A program made the position numbers and the translations under genes. Shown piece by piece: positions 1 through 6,937 of a stretch of DNA of 15,216 nucleotides. This DNA comes from Claveliimonas sp964652805. Lineage in GTDB: Bacteria; Bacillota; Clostridia; Lachnospirales; Lachnospiraceae. The stretch is taken from the NCBI GenBank assembly GCA_964652805.1, contig CAZZBJ010000061.1, forward strand, positions 1 through 15,216. Reading direction: 5' to 3'. Below the pieces are notes generated by a model, which ran no database searches, was not told the origin of the DNA, and worked only from the letters and a program-made list of their open reading frames with translations. The stretch's first letter is position 1. Each line of letters begins with the position of its first letter.

Positions 1-1
1 A

Positions 2-1273
2 AACGGGACAGAGGGCTATGAGAACAGCGCCCCGGTGATCATCCAGGGACACCTGGATATGGTCTGCGATAAGACCGAGGACTCAGACCACGACTTCACA
101 AAGGACGGTCTGGATCTGTACACGGAGGACGGCTTTGTCAAAGCCAGGAACACGACTCTGGGCGGGGATGACGGGATCGCCGTCGCCATGGCGCTGGCTC
201 TCCTGGACAGTCAGGACATTCCCCACCCGCCCCTGGAGGCCCTCCTTACGACAGACGAGGAGAGCGGCATGGGCGGAGCTATGGCCGTGGACCTGACTCT
301 TCTGAAGGGCACAAAGCTGATTAATATCGACTCAGAGGAGGAGGGCTATCTGACCTGCGGATGCGCCGGCGGCGTCACCTGCCGTACCTCCTTTGCGCTT
401 GATCCACAGCCGGCTCAGGGTCTCTTTGTAAAGCTGCGGATTTCCGGGCTGAAGGGAGGGCACTCCGGGGCGGAGATCCACATGCAGAAGGGCAACGCCC
501 TGCAGCTGATGGGACAGCTACTTCACAGGCTGAACAGAGACGCTGTCCTGCGCCTTGTCAGCCTGGAGGGCGGCAGCAAGGAGAACGTCATCGCCATGGA
601 CTGCACCGCCACTCTTCTGGCCCCTGCGGGCAGCCTGGAGAAGATCAAAAAGGAAGTTCTGACCATGAAGGAGATCTGGGACGTGGAATTTATGGGAGAC
701 GAGCCCGGGCTGAAGGTGACTGTGGAGGGTGTCGAGGGGCAGGAGCGCTCCGCCGCCTCGCCGGAGCGGACCGCCCGGATCATCGATTATCTCTACCTTA
801 TGCCCAACGGTCCTCAGGCCTACAGCCGTGGACTGGCAGGACTTGTGGAGACCTCCCTCAATCCCGGCGTAGCCTCCACGATGGAGGGCGTCCTCACCAT
901 CCACGCCCTTGTACGCAGCTCCGTGGACAGTAAGAAGAAGGCACTGGCCGACAGGCTCCGGACTCTGGCGGCTCTGTGCGGCGCTGACTTTACGGCGGAC
1001 AGCGATTACCCGGGATGGATGTACAAGGAGCACTCGCCTCTGCGGGAGATCATGGTGGACATGTATCGGGAGCTGTACGGGAGGGACCCTAAGGTCATCA
1101 CCATCCACGCCGGGCTGGAGTGCGGTCTCTTCCTGGGTAAGCGCCCGGATCTTGACTGCGTCTCCTTCGGGCCGGACATCCCGGACGTCCACTCCGTCCG
1201 GGAGCGGCTGGACATCGCTTCCACGAAAAGGTGCTACGACTACCTGAAGGCAGTCCTGGCAAAGTGCAGATAG
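2..1273 (+). CDS. pepD: Aminoacyl-histidine dipeptidase (Xaa-His dipeptidase, peptidase family M20), 5' end missing
   Basis: Cytosolic zinc peptidase that splits Xaa-His dipeptides such as carnosine. The frame is open to the left edge, so the start lies outside; 423 residues are visible. E. coli PepD has about 485, so roughly 60 are missing. Counting from the GTG at 35, the metal-site landmarks appear in family order: GHLDMV (His6), LGGDDG (Asp45), TTDEES (Asp74-Glu75-Glu76), NIDSEEEG (Asp99), the lid-domain GGHSGAEIH near 141-149, IHAGLECGLF (357-366), and a C-terminal VHSVRE (His386) matching the last zinc histidine. All ligands expected in the visible part are present, so the enzyme looks intact. 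The TAG stop is followed by an AT-rich gap with a possible terminator hairpin. Assignment from motifs and length; high confidence. Confidence 0.93.
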   Translation, partial: NGTEGYENSAPVIIQGHLDMVCDKTEDSDHDFTKDGLDLYTEDGFVKARNTTLGGDDGIAVAMALALLDSQDIPHPPLEALLTTDEESGMGGAMAVDLTLLKGTKLINIDSEEEGYLTCGCAGGVTCRTSFALDPQPAQGLFVKLRISGLKGGHSGAEIHMQKGNALQLMGQLLHRLNRDAVLRLVSLEGGSKENVIAMDCTATLLAPAGSLEKIKKEVLTMKEIWDVEFMGDEPGLKVTVEGVEGQERSAASPERTARIIDYLYLMPNGPQAYSRGLAGLVETSLNPGVASTMEGVLTIHALVRSSVDSKKKALADRLRTLAALCGADFTADSDYPGWMYKEHSPLREIMVDMYRELYGRDPKVITIHAGLECGLFLGKRPDLDCVSFGPDIPDVHSVRERLDIASTKRCYDYLKAVLAKCR

Positions 1274-1327
1274 GCAAAGTATGTATAGATAAAACAGGCA
1301 GATACTAAAATACATACAGGCAGTCAT

Positions 1328-1409
1328 ATAGTAATACAAAAAGGAGTTTTGCGTTGAGACAAATAAGTGTTGAACGGCTGCTCCTTCTTGTATTACTATT
1401 TTCTTTTTT
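1328..1409 (+). terminator. Long inverted repeat with U-tract downstream of pepD (terminator-like or regulatory hairpin)
   Basis: The arms 1328-1346 (atagtaatacaaaaaggag) and 1381-1399 (ctccttcttgtattactat) are complementary over 19 bases with one A/C mismatch, enclosing a 34-base loop. The right arm runs straight into a T-rich tract (1400-1409, one C). This is the layout of an intrinsic terminator for pepD, although the loop is larger than usual. The left arm also contains AAGGAG, placed like a ribosome site for a TTG in the loop, so the same structure could instead control translation of the small reading frame at 1354. The repeat is seen directly; its role is inferred. Confidence 0.45.
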
Positions 1410-1512
1410 CCGCACCTTCTATCTGCTGCGGTCCCTGGAGAGCAGCACAGCTGAAATCCCAATATTCTTAGCTGGTGTAATCCTCCCATCTGTGTTATAC
1501 TTTATCAGATGA
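1354..1512 (+). CDS. Possible small membrane protein, 52 residues, TTG start
   Basis: A 52-codon frame starts at TTG 1354, seven bases after AAGGAG (1341-1346), and ends at TGA 1510-1512. The product has two hydrophobic stretches, about residues 9-25 (LLLLVLLFSFF, then an Arg) and 35-51 (IPIFLAGVILPSVLYFI), joined by a polar turn containing ESSTAE. This fits a two-helix membrane hairpin. No cysteine, signal cleavage site or known domain is visible and I do not recognise the family. The ribosome site lies inside one arm of a 19-base inverted repeat, and codons 10-16 lie in the other arm, so translation would depend on that structure opening. Codons are more AT-rich than in neighbouring genes. 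It could be a chance frame in AT-rich spacer; the good Shine-Dalgarno spacing and the hydrophobic pattern are the arguments for a gene. Confidence 0.38.
   Translation: MRQISVERLLLLVLLFSFFRTFYLLRSLESSTAEIPIFLAGVILPSVLYFIR
1493..1501 (+). promoter_or_regulatory. Possible extended -10 promoter for rsmF
   Basis: TG-t-TATACT at 1493-1501 matches an extended -10 element (TGnTATAAT with one difference). Transcription would begin near 1508, giving a leader of about 33 bases with GGAGG at 1530-1534 before the rsmF ATG. No good -35 hexamer is seen 16-18 bases upstream, which an extended -10 can tolerate. It would start the rsmF-rsuA-ygiQ transcript. It overlaps the last codons of the possible small membrane protein. 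Confidence 0.4.
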
Positions 1513-1540
1513 CTACGACACAAAAAAACGGAGGAAAAGC

Positions 1541-2935
1541 ATGAAGCTCCCATTTGAGTTTGAAGAGAAAATGCAGCGCCTTCTGGGCGATGAATTCCCA
1601 TCCTATATAGCCTGCTACGATGACCCCCGGTATTACGGACTCCGGGTCAACACAAGGAAAATATCTGTGGAGGACTTCCGGCGGATCTGTCCCTTTGAGA
1701 TCCGGCAGGTGCCCTGGATTGAAAATGGCTTTTACTATAACGGGGAGGAGGTGTCCCCGGCACGCCATCCCTACTATTTTGCAGGCCTCTATTACCTCCA
1801 GGAGCCAAGCGCCATGACCCCCGCCAGCCGGCTCCCGGTGGAACCAGGAGACCGAGTACTGGACCTGTGCGCGGCCCCGGGCGGCAAGGCCACGGAGCTG
1901 GGGGCAAAGCTGCAGGGCAGAGGGCTTCTGGCAGTCAACGACATCAGCAGCTCCCGGGCCAAGGGACTCCTAAAGAACATTGAGCTTTTCGGCATCGGAA
2001 ACGTCCTTGTGTCCAGCGAGGAGCCAGGTCGCCTGGGGGAATTTTTTCCGGGATTCTTTGACAAGATCCTCATCGACGCCCCCTGCTCCGGAGAGGGGAT
2101 GTTTCGCAAGGATAAAAAGATGATAAAGGCGTGGGAGGAGCACGGCCCCGCCTTTTTCTCAAAGCTACAGAAGAACATCATCCTGCAGGCAGCCTCCATG
2201 CTGCGGGAAGGGGGGATGATGCTCTACTCCACCTGCACCTTTGACCCGTCGGAGAACGAGGAGGTCATTGCTCACCTCTTAAGAGAGAGACCGGAATTTC
2301 ACGTCTGCCCTATAGATTCCTACCAGGGCTTTGCCCCCGGCAGGCCGGAGCTGGCAGAAGGGGTGGATTCTTCTCTGGCTGACACGGTTCGTATCTTCCC
2401 TCACAGGATGCACGGGGAAGGGCATTTCCTGGCCCTCCTTCAAAAGGGAGAGAGGACTCCGAAAAAAGGCGGGGAAGAGAAGGCGCCTCTCAGTCGGAGA
2501 AGCAGAAAGCTACCGGAGGAGCTGAAAAAGTTTTTAGAGAAACTTAAGATAGATTTAAGTCCGGACAGACTGGATATTCACGGCGAAAGGGTTTATTATA
2601 TGCCAGAAGGGCTTTCCGATATCCGGGGACTTCGCTTCCTGCGGACAGGCCTTCTCCTGGGCGAACTCAAGAAGAACCGCTTCGAGCCGAGCCAGGCTCT
2701 GGCCATGGCGATTCGAGCGGAGGAGTTTGACCAGGTCATCAGTTTCCCCTGCAGCGACGAGCGGGTGATCCGCTACCTGAAGGGGGAGACACTGGATGTG
2801 GATGACCAGGTCTGGGTGTCGCGGAAGGGCTGGCATCTTTTCTGCGTGGACGGCTACCCTCTTGGATGGGGAAAACTGTCCGGGGGAACACTCAAGAACA
2901 AATATCTGCCAGGCTGGAGATGGCAGTCCGTATGA
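1541..2935 (+). CDS. rsmF: 16S rRNA (cytosine-C5) methyltransferase, RsmF/NOL1-NOP2-Sun family
   Basis: S-adenosylmethionine-dependent methyltransferase that puts a methyl on C5 of an rRNA cytosine. Of 464 residues, 1-100 form the N-terminal RNA-binding part, and 101-250 hold the Rossmann catalytic core: DLCAAPGGK (108-116, SAM binding), IDAPCSGEGMFRKD (178-191, motif IV Cys182) and YSTCTFDPSENEEV (229-242, motif VI nucleophile Cys232). Both family cysteines are present. The C-terminal part has the RsmF-type RNA-binding segments, with NRFEPSQALAMAI and a PUA-like tail ending in DGYPLGWGKL and KYLPGWRW. The long C-terminus distinguishes RsmF from RsmB. The ATG follows GGAGG with good spacing. 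Its stop overlaps the next start by ATGA, so the two are probably translationally coupled. The exact rRNA position is inferred from family only. Confidence 0.9.
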   Translation: MKLPFEFEEKMQRLLGDEFPSYIACYDDPRYYGLRVNTRKISVEDFRRICPFEIRQVPWIENGFYYNGEEVSPARHPYYFAGLYYLQEPSAMTPASRLPVEPGDRVLDLCAAPGGKATELGAKLQGRGLLAVNDISSSRAKGLLKNIELFGIGNVLVSSEEPGRLGEFFPGFFDKILIDAPCSGEGMFRKDKKMIKAWEEHGPAFFSKLQKNIILQAASMLREGGMMLYSTCTFDPSENEEVIAHLLRERPEFHVCPIDSYQGFAPGRPELAEGVDSSLADTVRIFPHRMHGEGHFLALLQKGERTPKKGGEEKAPLSRRSRKLPEELKKFLEKLKIDLSPDRLDIHGERVYYMPEGLSDIRGLRFLRTGLLLGELKKNRFEPSQALAMAIRAEEFDQVISFPCSDERVIRYLKGETLDVDDQVWVSRKGWHLFCVDGYPLGWGKLSGGTLKNKYLPGWRWQSV

Positions 2936-3651
2936 TGAGATTAGATAAATATCTGGCCGACATGGGTGAGGGCACACGCCAGGAGGTAAAAAAACAAATC
3001 CGCAGAGGTGCTGTCACCGTCAACGGCGAGACGGTCCGCTCCCCGGAGCGCAAGGTGAGCGAAGGAGACCAGGTCTGCCTAGGCGGAAGAGAGGTCGCCT
3101 ATGCGAAAATGGAATATTTCATGCTCAACAAGCCGGCAGGCGTCGTCTCCGCCACGGAGGATAAAAGGGACAGGACTGCCCTGGACCTGATTCAGGACAA
3201 GAAGAGAAAGGACCTCTTCCCGGTGGGACGCCTTGACAGGGACACAGAGGGACTTCTTCTCATCACAAACGACGGAGAATTGTCCCACCGCCTTCTGTCC
3301 CCCAGACGCCACGTGGACAAGACCTATTATGCGGAGGTGAAGGGCCACGCGACAGAGCAGACAAAGAAAGCCTTCCGGGAGGGAGTGGACATCGGGTCCA
3401 AGGAGGAGCCTTTTGTCACCATGCCAGCCGATCTGGAGATCCTGGAGGCGGGCTGGGAATTGTCCCGAATCCGTCTCACCATACGGGAGGGCAAGTTCCA
3501 CCAAGTTAAGAGGATGTTCCGCTCGCAGAACATGGAGGTGGTCTATCTGAAGCGGGAGTCCATGGGGCCCCTAAGGCTGGATGAAAGTCTGGAACCGGGA
3601 GAGTACCGCCCCCTCACTGAGGAAGAGATCAAGAGGTTGAAGGAAGAATGA
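2932..3651 (+). CDS. rsuA: rRNA pseudouridine synthase, RsuA/RluB family
   Basis: Isomerises a uridine in rRNA to pseudouridine. I place the start at ATG 2932 (ATGATGAGA, giving MMRLDKYLADMG), because RsuA-family proteins begin at this S4 motif; an upstream in-frame ATG at 2866 would add 22 unrelated residues. That gives 239 residues, the usual RsuA length. Residues 1-58 are the S4 RNA-binding domain (RLDKYLA, RRGAVTVNGE). The synthase domain follows, with MLNKPAGVVSA (64-74), catalytic GRLDRDTEGLLLIT with Asp102 (the same number as in E. coli RsuA), and EGKFHQVKRMF near 187-197. The compact form favours an RsuA-like 16S target, but RluB or another small-subfamily target cannot be excluded. 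It overlaps rsmF and ygiQ by ATGA on both sides. Confidence 0.88.
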   Translation: MMRLDKYLADMGEGTRQEVKKQIRRGAVTVNGETVRSPERKVSEGDQVCLGGREVAYAKMEYFMLNKPAGVVSATEDKRDRTALDLIQDKKRKDLFPVGRLDRDTEGLLLITNDGELSHRLLSPRRHVDKTYYAEVKGHATEQTKKAFREGVDIGSKEEPFVTMPADLEILEAGWELSRIRLTIREGKFHQVKRMFRSQNMEVVYLKRESMGPLRLDESLEPGEYRPLTEEEIKRLKEE

Positions 3652-5519
3652 GACAGGGATTTTTACCGATTTCCAGAAAAGAGATGGAGAAGAGAGGCTG
3701 GAGCCGGCCGGATTTCGTCTATGTGTCCGGCGATGCCTACGTGGATCATCCCTCCTTTGGCCATGCCATCATCACCAGACTTTTAGAGTCCCTTGGATAT
3801 AAAGTGTGCATCCTGCCCCAGCCGGACTGGCGCAGGCGGGAGAGCATCATGGAGTTCGGGGAGCCAAGGCTCGCCTTTCTCGTGTCAGCGGGAAACATGG
3901 ACTCCATGGTCAACCACTACACAGTGGCAAAAAAGAAGCGCCGCACGGACGCCTTTTCACCCGGCGGCGTCATGGGAAGGCGGCCTGACTACGCCGTGGT
4001 GGTGTACTGCAACCTGATCCGTCAAGTGTACAAGCATACCCCCATCATCGCAGGCGGCATTGAGGCCAGTCTGCGCCGTCTGGCCCACTACGACTACTGG
4101 TCCGACACGCTGAAGCGGTCCATCTTGCTGGACTCCGGCGCGGACCTTATCTCCTACGGGATGGGAGAGGGGTCCATCGCCGCTGTGGCGGAGGCCCTGG
4201 ACGCGGGACTTTCCATCCGGGATATCACCTACATTGACGGGACCGTCTGCAAGGTGCGGGACCTTTCCTGTGTCTATGACCCGGTGATTCTTCCCTCTTA
4301 CGAGAAGCTGAAGGAAGACAGGCGGAACTACGCCAGAAGCTTCTGCACCCAGTACTGTAACACGGATCCCTTTTCCGGCAGGAGGCTGGCGGAGCCCTAC
4401 TCGGACCACTGCTTTGTGGTCCAGAACCCGCCCGCAAAGCCCCTGACTCAGGAGGAGATGGATCAGGTGTACAGCTATCCCTACATGCGCACCTGGCACC
4501 CGGCCTACGACAAGGCGGGTGGAATTCCAGCCATCCAGGAGGTGAAGTTCTCCCTAGTCAGCAACAGGGGATGCTTCGGGGGCTGCAGCTTCTGCGCCCT
4601 GACCTTTCACCAGGGCCGCATCCTCCAGACGAGGAGTCACGAATCCATCCTGACGGAGGCAAAGGGAATGACAGAGGAACCGGATTTCAAAGGGTACATC
4701 CACGACGTGGGCGGGCCCACCGCCAATTTCCGGCAGCCTTCCTGCAAAAAGCAGCTCACAAGGGGTGTGTGCAGCAAAAAGCAGTGTCTCTTTCCAGAGC
4801 CCTGCAAGAACTTGGAGGTGAGTCATAAGGACTACGTAAAATTATTACGGAAACTAAGAGAGGTGCCTGGAGTGAAGAAGGTGTTCATCCGCTCCGGCAT
4901 CCGCTTCGACTATGTGATGGCTGACAGGGACGACACTTTCCTCCGGGAGCTGTGCCAGTACCATGTGAGCGGACAGCTCAAGGTGGCGCCGGAGCACATC
5001 GCCGACCGGGTCCTTCAGAGGATGGGCAAGCCCCGGAACAGCGTATACCAGTCCTTTGTGAAAAAATACGAGAGCATCAACCGTCGGAACGGGAAAAAGC
5101 AATACCTGGTTCCCTATCTGATGTCCTCTCACCCGGGCTCCACCCTGAGAGAGGCCATCGCTCTGGCTGAGTATCTGCGGGACCTGGGAGTCATGCCGGA
5201 GCAGGTCCAGGATTTCTATCCCACCCCCTCCACCATCTCCACCTGCATGTACTATACAGGTGTGGATCCGAGGGATATGGGACCGGTCTATGTACCGAAA
5301 AATCCCCATGAGAAAGCCATGCAGCGGGCCCTCATCCAGTTCCGGAACCCGCAGAACTACGACCTTGTGCTGGAGGCCCTGAAGCGGGAGAAAAGGATGG
5401 ATCTGGTGGGATTTGACAGGAAATGCCTGATCCGCCCAAGAAAGCCAAAGGAAAAGGATGAGAGCGCGGGCAGGAACAAAAAGACGATCCGCAATATACA
5501 TAGAAAGAAAACCGTATAA
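3648..5519 (+). CDS. YgiQ-family radical SAM protein
   Basis: A 623-residue member of the YgiQ family. These proteins bind a [4Fe-4S] cluster and split S-adenosylmethionine to a radical, but the substrate is unknown to me. The first 300 residues are the family's N-terminal domain (start LPISRKEMEKRGW; SGDAYVDHPSFGHA near 27-40; AGGIEASLRR). The radical SAM motif is CFGGCSFC, with Cys309, Cys313 and Cys316 and a conserved run before it (KFSLVSNRGC). Further on are VAPEHIADRVLQRM, YLVPYLMSSHPGS and DFYPTPSTISTCMYYTG, typical of the C-terminal half, then a basic tail. Extra cysteines around 373-387 (SCKK, GVCSKKQCLF, PCKN) could hold a second metal site, which is inference. The start overlaps the rsuA stop by ATGA, after AAGGAAG. 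Confidence 0.92.
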   Translation: MRQGFLPISRKEMEKRGWSRPDFVYVSGDAYVDHPSFGHAIITRLLESLGYKVCILPQPDWRRRESIMEFGEPRLAFLVSAGNMDSMVNHYTVAKKKRRTDAFSPGGVMGRRPDYAVVVYCNLIRQVYKHTPIIAGGIEASLRRLAHYDYWSDTLKRSILLDSGADLISYGMGEGSIAAVAEALDAGLSIRDITYIDGTVCKVRDLSCVYDPVILPSYEKLKEDRRNYARSFCTQYCNTDPFSGRRLAEPYSDHCFVVQNPPAKPLTQEEMDQVYSYPYMRTWHPAYDKAGGIPAIQEVKFSLVSNRGCFGGCSFCALTFHQGRILQTRSHESILTEAKGMTEEPDFKGYIHDVGGPTANFRQPSCKKQLTRGVCSKKQCLFPEPCKNLEVSHKDYVKLLRKLREVPGVKKVFIRSGIRFDYVMADRDDTFLRELCQYHVSGQLKVAPEHIADRVLQRMGKPRNSVYQSFVKKYESINRRNGKKQYLVPYLMSSHPGSTLREAIALAEYLRDLGVMPEQVQDFYPTPSTISTCMYYTGVDPRDMGPVYVPKNPHEKAMQRALIQFRNPQNYDLVLEALKREKRMDLVGFDRKCLIRPRKPKEKDESAGRNKKTIRNIHRKKTV

Positions 5520-5552
5520 TAAGTATAAATAATTGATAAAGAAGGGATTTAT

Positions 5553-6335
5553 ATGAAAACAGCAATTGTGACAGGCGCCTCCTCCGGTCTTGGCAGGGAG
5601 TTCGCCAGACAGATACCAAAGTTTTACCGCAGCCTGGATGAGATATGGCTCATCGCCCGCAGCAGCGATAAGCTGGAGCAGCTGAAGGAAGAGCTGACAA
5701 AGGAGACCGGCATTTACTGCCGCATCTATGACAGCGACCTTACAAGAGACTACATTTACTATCATCTGCAGCGGGACCTGGAGGCCCTCAGGCCGGACAT
5801 CCGGATGGTTGTCAACGCCGCCGGCATAGGCTGCAATGCCCCGGTGATGCAGGCGGAGGCAGACGCCCTGATCGGGATGATCCAGCTGAACTGTACGGCA
5901 CTGACCCATCTGACCAGTCTGTGCTTGCCCTACATGAATCGGGGAAGCCGCATCGTCAACCTGGCCTCTGCGGCCGCCTTCGCGCCTCAGCCCAGGTCTG
6001 CGGTCTACGGGGCCACAAAGGCTTACGTGCTGAGCTTCAGCAGGGCCCTTGGCAGGGAACTGGCGGACAGGATGATCTTTGTTACCGCCATCTGTTCCGG
6101 ACCTGTAGAGACGAACTTTTTCCGCACCGCCGGAGAGCCGGCAGGGAAGACCAGGCAAAAACTCATGACCCAACCCGGGAAAGTGGTCCGGAAGGCCTTG
6201 ACGGACGTGAGGAAGCGCCGCAGCATCTCTGTCTACGGAGTGGCCATGAAGGGAGCCAGGACGGTTGCCAAGATCGCACCGGACAGATTGACGGACTGGT
6301 TTATGAACAAAATGAATACAAGGAGTCTGACTTAA
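5553..6335 (+). CDS. Short-chain dehydrogenase/reductase (SDR) family oxidoreductase
   Basis: A 260-residue classical SDR, predicted to be an NAD(P)-dependent cytosolic oxidoreductase of unknown substrate. The nucleotide-binding TGASSGLG is at residues 7-14, the structural NAAG at 88-91, and the catalytic tetrad is complete: Asn113, Ser139 (NLASAA), Tyr152 and Lys156 (YGATK). After the active site comes CSGPVETNFF, the usual PG-type loop. An arginine and two serines after the second strand (IARSSDK, 34-40) hint at NADPH rather than NADH, which is inference only. A GAAGGG ribosome site lies six bases before the ATG. The gene sits 33 bases after ygiQ and one base before the next gene. The context gives no pathway. 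Confidence 0.88.
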   Translation: MKTAIVTGASSGLGREFARQIPKFYRSLDEIWLIARSSDKLEQLKEELTKETGIYCRIYDSDLTRDYIYYHLQRDLEALRPDIRMVVNAAGIGCNAPVMQAEADALIGMIQLNCTALTHLTSLCLPYMNRGSRIVNLASAAAFAPQPRSAVYGATKAYVLSFSRALGRELADRMIFVTAICSGPVETNFFRTAGEPAGKTRQKLMTQPGKVVRKALTDVRKRRSISVYGVAMKGARTVAKIAPDRLTDWFMNKMNTRSLT

Positions 6336-6336
6336 G

Positions 6337-6912
6337 ATGAAGATTGAAAAAGGAATACCTGGCTATCTGAAGGCCAGAAAAATACGACTTTTGCTGCTCA
6401 CTCTCCTGGAGTTTGCCATCGTGATCGCCCTCCTGGTGATGGGATACATGCAGACCGGCACCAGGCTGAACCTGCTCACTGTGGTGGCCATCGTGGGCTG
6501 CCTGCCGGCCTGCAAGGTGCTGGTGGGGCTCATCACACTGCTGCCTTACAAGACCGCTGACCAGGACAAGGCGACCGAGATCCGGGAAAAGGCGCCCCTC
6601 CTCATCATGGCCTTTGACCTGGTCATCACAAGCCGGGAGAAGATCATGCCTGTGGAGGCGGTGGTCATCTCCGGGAATACAGTCTGCGGCTACGCTCCCA
6701 ATAGGAAAACTGTACCCGAGGAGACCGCAAGACATATCAGGAACATCCTGGAGGAGAACCGTCTGACCAAGATCACGGTGAAGATATTCTCCGACTACAA
6801 ACCCTTTCTCACAAGGGCGGAAGGGCTGAACAGCATCGCCCAGGTGGAGCGCAGCGAACACAGCAAGAAAGAGAAGCGGATCCGCCAGATCCTTCTCAAT
6901 ATTTCCATGTAA
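6337..6912 (+). CDS. Hypothetical membrane protein with two N-terminal helices
   Basis: A 191-residue protein I do not recognise. A short basic N-terminus (residues 1-17, many Lys and Arg) leads into two hydrophobic stretches, about 18-37 (LLLLTLLEFAIVIALLVMGY) and 46-69 (LLTVVAIVGCLPACKVLVGLITLL). These probably form a membrane hairpin with both ends in the cytosol. The remaining 120 residues are soluble and charged, with alternating strand-like and helical segments (LLIMAFDLVITS, VEAVVISGNTVCGYAPN, KITVKIFSDYKPFLTRAEGLNSIAQ) and a Lys/Arg-rich end. No catalytic motif is obvious. It starts one base after the SDR gene, after AAGGAG at 6320-6325, so it is surely cotranscribed with it. Gene reality is likely; function unknown. 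Confidence 0.8.
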   Translation: MKIEKGIPGYLKARKIRLLLLTLLEFAIVIALLVMGYMQTGTRLNLLTVVAIVGCLPACKVLVGLITLLPYKTADQDKATEIREKAPLLIMAFDLVITSREKIMPVEAVVISGNTVCGYAPNRKTVPEETARHIRNILEENRLTKITVKIFSDYKPFLTRAEGLNSIAQVERSEHSKKEKRIRQILLNISM

Positions 6913-6937
6913 GGAAGAAATATAGGGAAAAGAAACG

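Noticed and set aside
518..1489. Long minus-strand open frame (323 codons) opposite pepD
   Set aside because: It is the antisense shadow of a high-GC gene with clear PepD motifs; its translation has no recognisable domain and runs out into the spacer.
2866..2931. Upstream ATG extending the RsuA-type protein by 22 residues
   Set aside because: The extra residues lie in rsmF and do not match the family start; the Asp102 numbering fits the ATG at 2932.
5515..5520. Exact TATAAT at the end of ygiQ as a promoter for the SDR gene
   Set aside because: No -35 hexamer at 16-18 bases and no TG extension; it overlaps the GTA-TAA stop codons, so chance is likely.
4854..6173. Minus-strand open frame of 439 codons opposite ygiQ and the SDR gene
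   Set aside because: It spans two genes with complete catalytic motifs on the other strand; the product is low-complexity and has no ribosome site that I can see.
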